From positions 1 through 64,000 of the forward strand of contig DATBLQ010000044.1 of assembly GCA_036555325.1 (NCBI GenBank): a stretch of DNA of 64,000 bases, given 5' to 3'. Position 1 is the stretch's first letter; each line of letters starts with the position of its first letter. This stretch comes from DATBLQ01 sp036555325 (GTDB lineage: Bacteria; Pseudomonadota; Alphaproteobacteria; Rhizobiales; Aestuariivirgaceae). The position numbers and the translations under genes were made by a program. Positions 1 to 7,241 of this stretch are shown piece by piece. The notes beneath the pieces were generated by a model. It saw nothing but the letters and a program-made list of their open reading frames with translations. It made no database searches and was not told the DNA's origin.

Positions 1-1
1 C

Positions 2-45
2 TGTGAACAAGCTATGGAAAACCTGTGCGCGGACTGTGGAAAGTA
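2..45. repeat. 11-bp-period array of DnaA-box-like units (copy 1)
   Basis: Four consecutive 11-base units start at 2, 13, 24 and 35. They read TGTGAACAAGC, then TATGGAAAACC, then TGTGCGCGGAC, then TGTGGAAAGTA. Several resemble the reverse complement of the DnaA box (TGTGGATAA) with about two mismatches. The same four-unit order recurs at 775-818. One unit per helical turn would place all sites on one face of the DNA. Function is not known; a DnaA-binding or titration site is an inference. Confidence 0.55.
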
Positions 46-81
46 ATGCGCAACGCCGCTTGCTGAAAAGCCGAACATCGT

Positions 82-363
82 TCACCCATCGACCGCAACC
101 TGGGAGGAGGCCGCCGCCTCGCTCCCATGCTCCGCCACCCACTTCTTCGCGCGTTCCCGCATGTCTTGGATGATGATCAGCGACATCGCGTGATGTCCCG
201 TGATCTGCTTGTGCACCAACTCGAACCGCATGAGCTCATCGGGGCTGGGCAGGAAGCTCTTGTCGCGATCATAGGCGAACACGATCTCCATGCCCTCATG
301 CAGTCGCCGCATCGCGCACGCGATCGGCATCTTCTTTTTCTTCGGTTTCTCAGTGCCGCTCAC
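82..363 (-). CDS. Small hypothetical protein, 93 aa
   Basis: I do not recognise this protein. It starts with GTG at 363, preceded by a purine-rich GGGGGTGA ribosome-binding sequence at good spacing. The N-terminus is lysine-rich (KPKKKK), followed by a mixed helical-looking region and a charged segment around MRERAKKWVAEHG. There is no signal peptide or membrane segment. It lies alone between two copies of an 11-bp-period repeat array, with no operon partner. The ribosome-binding site and biased codons favour a real gene, but the lack of recognised relatives leaves doubt. Confidence 0.4.
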   Translation of the reverse strand: MSGTEKPKKKKMPIACAMRRLHEGMEIVFAYDRDKSFLPSPDELMRFELVHKQITGHHAMSLIIIQDMRERAKKWVAEHGSEAAASSQVAVDG

Positions 364-774
364 TTATCACCCCCGTTCATGCGAGGCCACCAGCAGAAGC
401 GCTGGTGACCGGGGAGTTGATAAGCCGCCTACCGACGGCCGCGCTGTCCTTTGGGCTTTCGCCTTGGACATACGACAGCGCCTCCCCAGCCCATGCGAGC
501 AAGGGAGGCATCTTACGGCTATGCCAGCCGCGATAGGTCGGGGTTATCACGCCCCAGGCATGAAGTTGCACCTCACGCCCGCCTGCAACTTATCAGAGAG
601 TTGGGACACGTGCAATGGAGCGTTGAGAAAGAGATGCCCGAACCGCCGCCACATTGTTCCGTCATACCCGGACCGCCGCGATAGCGACGGCAGGGTGGGG
701 TTCGTCCCATCGTCCGCACACGGAGCAAAAGCATAAAGGGGAGGGAAGCCGCTCCCACGCATCACGTCGAAGCC
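364..774. other. Gene-poor stretch with no confident gene
   Basis: No recognised gene. A 64-codon minus-strand reading frame (377-571, GTG start) lies just upstream of the 82-363 gene, but it has no clear ribosome-binding site and no family I know. An inverted repeat of AAGTTGCA (563-570) with TGCAACTT (about 585-592) could form a hairpin. Around 660-715 the sequence resembles the dispersed CGTCAT...CCGGA-type repeats common between genes in Hyphomicrobiales. Confidence 0.35.
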
Positions 775-818
775 TGTGCATAAGCTGTGGAAAACCTGCG
801 CACAAGCTGTGGAAAGTC
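775..818. repeat. 11-bp-period array of DnaA-box-like units (copy 2)
   Basis: Four 11-base units start at 775, 786, 797 and 808. They read TGTGCATAAGC, then TGTGGAAAACC, then TGCGCACAAGC, then TGTGGAAAGTC. The first two units are each one mismatch from TGTGGATAA, the reverse complement of the DnaA box TTATCCACA. Order and orientation match copy 1 at 2-45, so the two arrays are diverged copies of one 44-bp element. No origin-associated gene lies nearby in this window. Confidence 0.6.
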
Positions 819-876
819 AGGGAGAGACTCTTTTGAAATGCGATGTGCGAAAAATCCTCATATTCGGCTTTTGTTC

Positions 877-905
877 TTGACAGGTTTTGAGCCTAGTGCT
901 AGGAA
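877..905 (+). promoter_or_regulatory. Candidate sigma-70-type promoter for the structured RNA
   Basis: A perfect TTGACA lies at 877-882. After a 17-base spacer comes TAGGAA at 900-905, a weak -10. Transcription would start near 912, at the 5' side of the predicted structured RNA. The -35 is strong, but the -10 departs from TATAAT. Confidence 0.4.
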
Positions 906-1130
906 CATCGTCATCTTGCTCCGTGAAGGAGGCGCAGACCATGGTTGCGGGCCTTGCGGGGAGTGAGACCGGCGCCTTGCTCCGCAACGTGCACCCGTTG
1001 CGGATTGGGGAAGCCTCTAGAGCTACGCCCGACGGAGCGATCTACGTGCTCTGCCGCCCATCGGGTGATCACCGAAACTCCTCGGGGTATCCCGAGGAAC
1101 GTTAGGGAATGTCGCGTAGCCAGGGGTAAA
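905..1130 (+). ncRNA. Candidate structured non-coding RNA
   Basis: There is no convincing protein here, but there is dense base-pairing. GCTACGC (1022-1028) can pair with GCGTAGC (1114-1120), extended outward by CCTCT (1014-1018) with AGGGG (1122-1126). This closes a domain holding a CCCGA/TCGGG hairpin (about 1028-1063), the self-complementary GGTGATCACC, and a strong CCTCGGG/CCCGAGG hairpin (about 1081-1100). In the 5' half, CCGCAAC (982-988) can pair with GTTGCGG at either 944-950 or 997-1003, two mutually exclusive hairpins. A TTGACA-type promoter precedes it. It could be an independent small RNA (6S-like not excluded) or a long leader of tctC. I cannot assign a family. Confidence 0.45.
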
Positions 1131-1422
1131 AAACGTCGGGTGGAGCGTTGCCGCTCTGCATGTTTTAAAAAACAGCTGTTTTGCCCTCATCCGCAGGGCG
1201 GCGGCGCTCCACTCTCCTTCTCACCCGGAGGCTTTTTACGAGCCGGCCGGATGTTCCCGGCCGTCGTCTCCGTCTTCGTAAGCCCGCGATGGGCTGCAAC
1301 CGCTCTCACTTTTCCTCTCGGCAATCCGCGAATTGACGTTGGCCGGGAAATGTCGTCTGCTTGCTAATCCGGCCCGCGCGCGTTGGCAGAGGGCGGGTTC
1401 GGTGAAGAAACTGGGAGGAAAC
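1131..1422. other. tctC upstream region
   Basis: No gene is supported. The stretch includes the perfect palindrome AAAACAGCTGTTTT (1169-1182), a possible regulator site, and GC-rich sequence up to the tctC ribosome-binding site at 1413-1420. I see no clear -10/-35 pair. Confidence 0.3.
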
Positions 1423-2388
1423 ATGCGCGCACTTCTGTTTGCCATTCTGCTTGCGCTGTCGCCATCTCTTGCCTCGGCGCAAACCTATCCAGACCGAACC
1501 ATCACCGTCGTCGTGCCGTTCTCCGCCGGAGGGCCCACCGATACCGTCACGCGCCTGCTTGGCGAAGCCATGAGCAAGGATCTGGGCCAGCAGATCATCG
1601 TCGAGAATGTCGGCGGGGCAGGGGGCACCCTTGGCGCGGCCCACGTCGCCAAGGCCAACCCCGACGGCTACACCTTGCTCGTCCATCACATCGGCATGGC
1701 CACCTCGGCGACGCTTTACCGCAAGCTTCCCTTCAACGCGCTTGAGGACTTCGCCTATGTCGGCCTCATCACCGACGTGCCCATGGTCCTCGTCGCCCGC
1801 AAGGACTTCGAGCCCGGCGATTTGAAGAGCCTCATCGACTACGTCAAGGCCAACAAGGACAAGGTCACCTATGCCAACGCCGGCATCGGCGCCGCTTCGC
1901 ATCTGTGCGGCATGCTGTTCATGACCGAAATCGGCACTCCGCTCACCACCGTGCCCTACAAGGGAACGGGCCCTGCGCTAACCGATCTCATCGGCGGCCA
2001 GGTCGATTTCATGTGCGACCAGACGACCAACACCACCAATCAGATCAAGGCCGGCGAAATCAAGGCTTATGCCGTGACGACGAAGGAGCGGCTGCAGACC
2101 CTTCCCGACATTCCCACTGGGGCAGAAGGAGGGCTGCCAGGTCTTGAAGTAACGGTCTGGCACGGCCTGTATGCGCCAAAGGGAACGCCCGCGGATGTGA
2201 TCGATCGCTTGTCTGGGGCGCTCAAGAAAGCGTTGCAGGACGAGACGGTCATAGCGAGGCTTGCCGATCTTGGCACCGCTCCGGTTCCCGAGGATCAGGC
2301 AACTCCCGACGCATTGAAGCAAAAGCTGGCAAGCGAGATTGAGCGCTGGCGGCCCATCATCACCGCCGCCGGGCAGTACGCCGACTGA
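1423..2388 (+). CDS. tctC: Tripartite tricarboxylate transporter substrate-binding protein (TctC/Bug family)
   Basis: Periplasmic receptor of a TTT-type secondary transporter that captures a carboxylated substrate and delivers it to the TctAB membrane pair. A Sec signal peptide spans residues 1-19 (ends ASA). The Bug-family start YPDRTITVVVPFSAGG follows directly. At 321 aa it has the usual family length. ATG at 1423 is chosen because GGGAGGAA lies 2 bases upstream and the signal peptide begins there; an in-frame start at 1333 would bury the signal sequence. tctB and tctA follow on the same strand. Bug receptors bind many carboxylates, so the substrate cannot be named. Confidence 0.9.
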   Translation: MRALLFAILLALSPSLASAQTYPDRTITVVVPFSAGGPTDTVTRLLGEAMSKDLGQQIIVENVGGAGGTLGAAHVAKANPDGYTLLVHHIGMATSATLYRKLPFNALEDFAYVGLITDVPMVLVARKDFEPGDLKSLIDYVKANKDKVTYANAGIGAASHLCGMLFMTEIGTPLTTVPYKGTGPALTDLIGGQVDFMCDQTTNTTNQIKAGEIKAYAVTTKERLQTLPDIPTGAEGGLPGLEVTVWHGLYAPKGTPADVIDRLSGALKKALQDETVIARLADLGTAPVPEDQATPDALKQKLASEIERWRPIITAAGQYAD

Positions 2389-2437
2389 GCATTGCCGCTT
2401 CGCCCGAAGGAGCGAAGCATTTCATCATTTGGGTTGG

Positions 2438-2896
2438 ATGATGGAAAAACCTAACATACGCGATGCCGCCGCCGGAGCAATTTTCTTCGCGATCGGCGCG
2501 GCATTTGCGCTGGCCGCCCGCAACCTCGAATTGGGCACGGCCCTGCGCATGGGCCCCGGCTATTTTCCGCTGGTCCTGTCGTTCATCCTCATGGGCATCG
2601 GTGCCATCATCGTGTTTGTCTCCTTCGCTACCGCCCCGGAGCAGGTCGGATCGGTGCCCTGGCGGGGCTTCGTGCTCGTGCTCTTCGCCCCGATCGTCTT
2701 CGGGCTGACGGTAAGACGCCTCGGTCTCGTCCCGGCGATGGTCATCACCATCATTCTCGCCATCTATGCCAGTCGCCGCGCCAACATCCCGCTTGCGGGA
2801 GTGTTGTCCTTGGGCCTCACTTTGTTCTGCCTGGCCGTCTTCACCTACGGTTTGCGCTTGCCGATTCCCCTGTTTGCCCCTTGGTTGAGGTTCTAG
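2438..2896 (+). CDS. tctB: Tripartite tricarboxylate transporter small membrane subunit TctB
   Basis: Small integral membrane subunit of the TTT transporter that works with TctA. The 152-aa protein has about four hydrophobic segments and the family pattern MGPGYFPLVLS near residue 38. Two adjacent ATG codons (2438, 2441) give the N-terminus MMEKPNIRDAAAG, which suits the family. No strong ribosome-binding site is visible, and an AAGGAG at about 2406-2411 lies too far upstream. It sits between tctC and tctA, 7 bases before tctA, so all three are probably one operon. Confidence 0.88.
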   Translation: MMEKPNIRDAAAGAIFFAIGAAFALAARNLELGTALRMGPGYFPLVLSFILMGIGAIIVFVSFATAPEQVGSVPWRGFVLVLFAPIVFGLTVRRLGLVPAMVITIILAIYASRRANIPLAGVLSLGLTLFCLAVFTYGLRLPIPLFAPWLRF

Positions 2897-2903
2897 GATC
2901 TCG

Positions 2904-4409
2904 ATGGACATCTTCTCCAATCTGGCGCTTGGATTTGCCACCGCCCTTGAGCCCGTCAATATTCTCTATTGCTTCTTGGGCGTGCTGCTCGGCACGTTGA
3001 TCGGTGTGCTTCCGGGCATCGGTCCCACGGCAACCATCGCCATGCTGCTGCCCATCACCTTCGCCCTCAGTCCGGCGACCTCGCTGATCATGCTGGCCGG
3101 CATTTACTACGGCGCCCAGTATGGCGGGTCGACCACTGCCATCCTCATCAACCTGCCGGGCGAATCCTCCTCCGCCGTCACCGCCATCGACGGCTATCAG
3201 ATGGCCCGCCAAGGCCGCGCCGGTCCGGCTCTTGCAACAGCGGCCCTTGGCTCCTTCTTCGCCGGAACCGTGGCAACCGTTCTGATCGCAACATTTGCAC
3301 CTCCGCTCACCCGCATGGCGCTTCAATTTGGTCCGGCGGAATATTTTTCGCTCATGCTCTTGGGCCTCATCACCTCGATCGCTCTAGCGCATGGATCGAT
3401 TCTCAAGGCCATGGCCATGATCGTGCTGGGCCTCCTCTTGGGGCTCGTCGGCACCGATATCTACACCGGCACGCCTCGCTTCACCTTCGACCGGCTCGAA
3501 CTCGCCGACGGGCTGAGCTTTATCGCGGTGGCCGTCGGTGTTTTCGGCGTGGCGGAGATCCTTCGCAACCTCGAAAACGAAACCGACCGCGACGTGGTCA
3601 TCAAACGGGTCACCAATCTTCTCCCCAGCAAGAAGGATCTCAAGGCCATCATTGCTCCGATCCTGCGCGGCACGGCCCTTGGATCCGTGCTCGGCGTCCT
3701 CCCCGGGGGAGGCGCCATTCTGTCGTCTTTCGCCGCCTATTCCATCGAGAAGCGACTTTCGAGCAGTCCCAGGCGCTTCGGCAAAGGCGCCATAGAAGGA
3801 GTTGCCGCACCGGAATCCGCCAACAACGCCGGAGCGCAAACCTCATTCATCCCCATGCTCACTCTCGGCATTCCTGCCAACCCGGTCATGGCCATGATGA
3901 TCGGCGCGATGATCATTCAGGGCATCACCCCCGGCCCGAATGTTGCAATCGACGAACCGGCTCTGTTCTGGGGAGTCATCGCCTCCATGTGGCTGGGAAA
4001 CCTGCTCCTTGTGCTGCTGAACCTGCCGCTCATCGGCCTGTGGGTTCGTCTGCTCACCATTCCCTATTACGTGCTTTTCCCGGCCATCGTTGTGTTCAGT
4101 GCCATCGGTGTCTACAGCATCAACAACAACGCTTTCGATCTGTTCACTGTTTCGCTGTTTGGCGCCTTAAGCTATTTTCTGGTCAAGCTCGGGTGCGAGC
4201 CCGCTCCGCTTCTCTTAGGCTTCATTCTGGGTCCGATGCTCGAGGAAAACTTGCGCCGGGCCATGATCATTTCCCGAGGCGACTCCACGGTGTTTTTCAC
4301 CCGTCCGATCAGTGCCGTTCTGATGGTCTTGTCGGCGCTGGTGCTGGTGATCGTTTTCATGCCCGCGGTTGCGAAAAAGCGCGAAGAGGTGTTTCAGGAA
4401 GAAGCTTGA
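2904..4409 (+). CDS. tctA: Tripartite tricarboxylate transporter large permease TctA
   Basis: Large permease subunit that moves the TctC-delivered carboxylate across the inner membrane, probably driven by an ion gradient. The 501-aa protein is almost entirely hydrophobic. It carries the two family-typical Gly/Pro motifs: GVLPGIGPTATIA near residue 33 and LGVLPGGGAILSSF near residue 258. Length matches the DUF112/TctA family (about 500 aa). It is the third gene of the tctCBA set. Confidence 0.93.
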   Translation: MDIFSNLALGFATALEPVNILYCFLGVLLGTLIGVLPGIGPTATIAMLLPITFALSPATSLIMLAGIYYGAQYGGSTTAILINLPGESSSAVTAIDGYQMARQGRAGPALATAALGSFFAGTVATVLIATFAPPLTRMALQFGPAEYFSLMLLGLITSIALAHGSILKAMAMIVLGLLLGLVGTDIYTGTPRFTFDRLELADGLSFIAVAVGVFGVAEILRNLENETDRDVVIKRVTNLLPSKKDLKAIIAPILRGTALGSVLGVLPGGGAILSSFAAYSIEKRLSSSPRRFGKGAIEGVAAPESANNAGAQTSFIPMLTLGIPANPVMAMMIGAMIIQGITPGPNVAIDEPALFWGVIASMWLGNLLLVLLNLPLIGLWVRLLTIPYYVLFPAIVVFSAIGVYSINNNAFDLFTVSLFGALSYFLVKLGCEPAPLLLGFILGPMLEENLRRAMIISRGDSTVFFTRPISAVLMVLSALVLVIVFMPAVAKKREEVFQEEA

Positions 4410-4464
4410 CCTTTCAACCGGTGAGCCTTAGGCCAGGCATCGTGAATTGCGCGAAAGCTCGCAA

Positions 4465-5163
4465 ATGTTCAGTTCGATCTCCTCGGTTCTCACGCCCATT
4501 CACCGCGAAGGGTATCGCTTCGTGGCGATATTTTTCGCCATTTCCCTGCTTTTCTTCTTGACCGGCTTTGAGGCCCTGGGATGGCTCGGCCTGGTTCTTA
4601 CTCTCTGGTGCGCCTATTTCTTTCGCGATCCGGAACGCTCCACGCCCATTCGCGAAGGTCTGGTCATATCGCCGGCCGACGGGCGCATCAGCGCCGTCGA
4701 GGAAGTTGCCCCGCCGCCCGAACTGGATTTGGGGTCAGGGCCGCGCCAGCGGATTTCCATTTTCATGAACGTCTTCGACGTTCACATCAACCGCAGTCCG
4801 GTCGATGGAAAGGTTGCCCGCATCGCCTATGTGCCCGGCAAGTTCCTCAACGCCGAGCTGGACAAATCGAGCGCCGATAATGAGCGCCAGGCCTTCACCA
4901 TCGAGATCGCAGGCGGCCGTCGCATCGGTGTCGTCCAGATCGCCGGGCTTCTGGCTCGGCGAATTGTGAGATTTGTGAACGAAGGCGACGATCTGCAAGC
5001 CGGCCAGCGGATCGGGCTTATCCGCTTCGGCAGCCGGGTGGATATCTATCTCCCCGAAAGTCACATGCCGCTGGTCTGCCAAGGTCAGCGCTCCATCGCC
5101 GGGGAGACCGTCTTGGCCGACCTTTTGGCCAATGAGAACGGCAGGCCGTGCCGCCGCTCTTGA
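4465..5163 (+). CDS. psd: Phosphatidylserine decarboxylase proenzyme
   Basis: Converts phosphatidylserine to phosphatidylethanolamine, the second step of bacterial PE synthesis. The short (about 232 aa) class has an N-terminal membrane-associated hydrophobic stretch, FFRDPER, and the C-terminal RFGSR. The Gly-Ser bond at about residues 189/190 is the expected self-cleavage site, with Ser becoming the pyruvoyl group. ATG 4465 (MFSSISSVLTPIHREGYRF) matches usual family starts better than an in-frame TTG at 4447. The stop falls 10 bases before pssA, so the two consecutive pathway enzymes are co-transcribed. Confidence 0.95.
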   Translation: MFSSISSVLTPIHREGYRFVAIFFAISLLFFLTGFEALGWLGLVLTLWCAYFFRDPERSTPIREGLVISPADGRISAVEEVAPPPELDLGSGPRQRISIFMNVFDVHINRSPVDGKVARIAYVPGKFLNAELDKSSADNERQAFTIEIAGGRRIGVVQIAGLLARRIVRFVNEGDDLQAGQRIGLIRFGSRVDIYLPESHMPLVCQGQRSIAGETVLADLLANENGRPCRRS

Positions 5164-5173
5164 GGAGGTTTGC

Positions 5174-6019
5174 GTGACAGGTCCCGACATCGAGCCTGAA
5201 CATAACGAGGAACAGCTGGATCTGCAGCCGCGGTTCAAGAGTATTCCGGTTCGCGTGCTGCTTCCCAACCTCATTACCTTGCTGGCGCTTTGCAGCGGCG
5301 TCACTGCGATTCGCCTTGGCATCGATGGGCGTTACGAGTTGGCCGTCGGCTGTGTGATACTTGCGATCTTGCTCGATGCGATTGATGGTCGGCTGGCGCG
5401 CATGCTGAAGGGGTCAAGCCGCTTTGGCGCCGAGCTCGACTCCCTTGCCGACTTCGTCAATTTCGGTGTTGCCCCCGCGGTGCTCGTCCACCTGTGGTCG
5501 CTGCATGCGTTGAAGAATCTTGGTTGGATCGTTTCGCTTGCGCTTGCCGTCTGCTGCGCTCTAAGGCTTGCCCGGTTCAACGTTGCCGTCGACGATCCCG
5601 ATAAACCGGCATGGACAATGAATTACTTCAGCGGAATTCCCGCCCCTGCCGGAGCAGGCCTTGCCATGCTTCCCATGTACCTGGGCTTTCTCGGCCTTCC
5701 GGTGAGCGGCGCTCTGGCCGCCAAGTTTATTTTGCCCTACATCGCGGCAATCGCCATTTTGATGATCAGCCGCGTGCCCACATTCTCCGGCAAAACCATC
5801 GGCCAGAGGGTGAGCCGCGAAATGGTCCTGCCGATACTGGGTATTGCCGCCTTCACCGTTGCGATGCTGATTGCATTCACCTGGGAAGTTCTGACCTTCA
5901 TCGCAATTCTATATATCGCTATGCTGCCGTTTGGTGTGCGCAGCTATTACCGGCAAAAAAAAGCTTATCTGCAGCGCACCTCCTCCGAGAGTCGCGAAAA
6001 ATCCGAAATTCAGCATTAA
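5174..6019 (+). CDS. pssA: CDP-diacylglycerol--serine O-phosphatidyltransferase
   Basis: Membrane enzyme that joins CDP-diacylglycerol and L-serine to make phosphatidylserine, the substrate of the preceding gene. The CDP-alcohol phosphatidyltransferase signature is intact: DG-x2-AR, then G, D and D in the run DGRLARMLKGSSRFG...LDSLAD, around residues 70-95. Several transmembrane helices follow. GTG at 5174 is chosen for the GAGGAGG site at 5162-5168; an upstream in-frame ATG at 5132 would overlap psd. Product is 281 aa. Confidence 0.95.
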   Translation: MTGPDIEPEHNEEQLDLQPRFKSIPVRVLLPNLITLLALCSGVTAIRLGIDGRYELAVGCVILAILLDAIDGRLARMLKGSSRFGAELDSLADFVNFGVAPAVLVHLWSLHALKNLGWIVSLALAVCCALRLARFNVAVDDPDKPAWTMNYFSGIPAPAGAGLAMLPMYLGFLGLPVSGALAAKFILPYIAAIAILMISRVPTFSGKTIGQRVSREMVLPILGIAAFTVAMLIAFTWEVLTFIAILYIAMLPFGVRSYYRQKKAYLQRTSSESREKSEIQH

Positions 6020-6029
6020 CCCGATTCCG

Positions 6030-7238
6030 CTACAGCACCCGGTCGAGGTCGGCGCAGATGTCCTCGGCGTTCTCTATGCCGACCGAGAACCGGAAGATTC
6101 CCTCTCCCGCCAGATCGCGATAGCGCTTCAAAGCTTCTCCCTCGAGCTTGAACGAGGATCGCATGAGATCCTCGGTGGGTATCCAATAAATCAGACTTCG
6201 GTGATGTCCGAGCGACACGGCATAGTGAACGACCTCGAAGCGTTCGATCATCCGTTTGGCAATTTCACCGCCGTCTTCCTTTGTCTGCAAGGACATCATG
6301 CCGGAAAAATTTCGCATCTGTTTTTGCGCGAGCTCGTGCTGCGGATGCGACTTGAGGCCGGGGTATATCACACGTTTGATGGCGCGGTGGCCTGCGAGAA
6401 ATTCTGCGACCGCCATGGCATTCTCCTCATGCGCCCGCATGCGCAGCGGCAAGGTGGCGGCACCTCGCAAAATGAGCCACGCATTGAACGGCGACAACAC
6501 TCCCCCGTAGTGCACGGTCGCCTCGAGATTGAGCGCGTCGAGATCGCCCCTGCGGCCGATCACCGCTCCGCCCATCGCGTCCCCATGCCCACCGATATAT
6601 TTGGTGAGCGAGTGCACCACGAAATCCGCCCCGAGCTCCATGGGCCGTGTCGCGATCGGCGAGGCGAAGGTTGAGTCGACCACCACATCACGAACTCCCT
6701 TGCCATGCGCAAGTTCGCTCACCGCCTGTATGTCGCTGAGCCGCAAGATTGGGTTGGCCGGCGTTTCGATCCACACCATCTTGGTCGTTGGTTTTATGGC
6801 CCGTTCGATCAGCGTCAGATCCGAGGTGTCGACCAGAGAAACCTCGATCCCGAATCGGGGGAGCGAGTCGCGCACCAGCTCGGCGGTTCCGACGTAGTTC
6901 GAGTCCGAAATAATCAAATGATCGCCCTTCGACAGCCGCCCCGCCAGAAGCGCATGCGATGCTGCCATGCCCGAGCTATAGGCTTGCGCCGACTCTGCCC
7001 CTTCGAGCGCGGCAAGCTTCTCCTCCAGCTGTTGAACCGTGGGGTTGGACTGCCGCGCATAGACGAATCCACGGTAGCCCATGCGGTTTCGCGCGGAGAA
7101 ACCGGTTACCGCGTCGGGCGCGAAGGTCGCCGACATGACCAGATTTGGCGAGGATGCCCGGGTTACCGGATCAACACCTTCACCTGCGTGCACGGCAATG
7201 GTCCTGATGCCTTTGCCCGTCTCCGATCCGCGCGCCAT
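6030..7238 (-). CDS. PLP-dependent Cys/Met metabolism enzyme (cystathionine gamma-lyase/synthase or methionine gamma-lyase type)
   Basis: Fold-type I PLP enzyme of the Cys/Met metabolism family. The Schiff-base lysine lies in SLTKYIGGHGD near residue 211. The N-terminal YARQSNPTV and YSSGMAA phosphate-binding regions and the C-terminal RFSVGIEN complete the family pattern. Length 402 aa is normal. Members share this architecture while acting on O-acyl-homoserine, cystathionine or methionine, so substrate cannot be set from sequence alone. It starts 3 bases after the dxs stop, so it is translated from the dxs transcript. Confidence 0.85.
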   Translation of the reverse strand: MARGSETGKGIRTIAVHAGEGVDPVTRASSPNLVMSATFAPDAVTGFSARNRMGYRGFVYARQSNPTVQQLEEKLAALEGAESAQAYSSGMAASHALLAGRLSKGDHLIISDSNYVGTAELVRDSLPRFGIEVSLVDTSDLTLIERAIKPTTKMVWIETPANPILRLSDIQAVSELAHGKGVRDVVVDSTFASPIATRPMELGADFVVHSLTKYIGGHGDAMGGAVIGRRGDLDALNLEATVHYGGVLSPFNAWLILRGAATLPLRMRAHEENAMAVAEFLAGHRAIKRVIYPGLKSHPQHELAQKQMRNFSGMMSLQTKEDGGEIAKRMIERFEVVHYAVSLGHHRSLIYWIPTEDLMRSSFKLEGEALKRYRDLAGEGIFRFSVGIENAEDICADLDRVL

Positions 7239-7241
7239 GTC

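Noticed and set aside
377..571. 64-codon minus-strand frame upstream of the 82-363 gene
   Set aside because: No ribosome-binding site that I can see and no recognised relatives; mentioned only in the gene-poor stretch.
1..820. Chromosome replication origin
   Set aside because: DnaA-box-like repeats are present, but the units are imperfect, there is no clear AT-rich unwinding stretch and no origin-linked gene (hemE, dnaA, parAB) nearby. Kept as a repeat element only.
1169..1182. AAAACAGCTGTTTT palindrome as a terminator
   Set aside because: AT-rich ends and only a short GC core give a weak hairpin; it is more likely a protein site or chance.
2969..4561. 530-codon plus-strand frame overlapping tctA
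   Set aside because: An out-of-frame shadow of tctA: Arg/His-rich translation without domains, while tctA shows clear family motifs.
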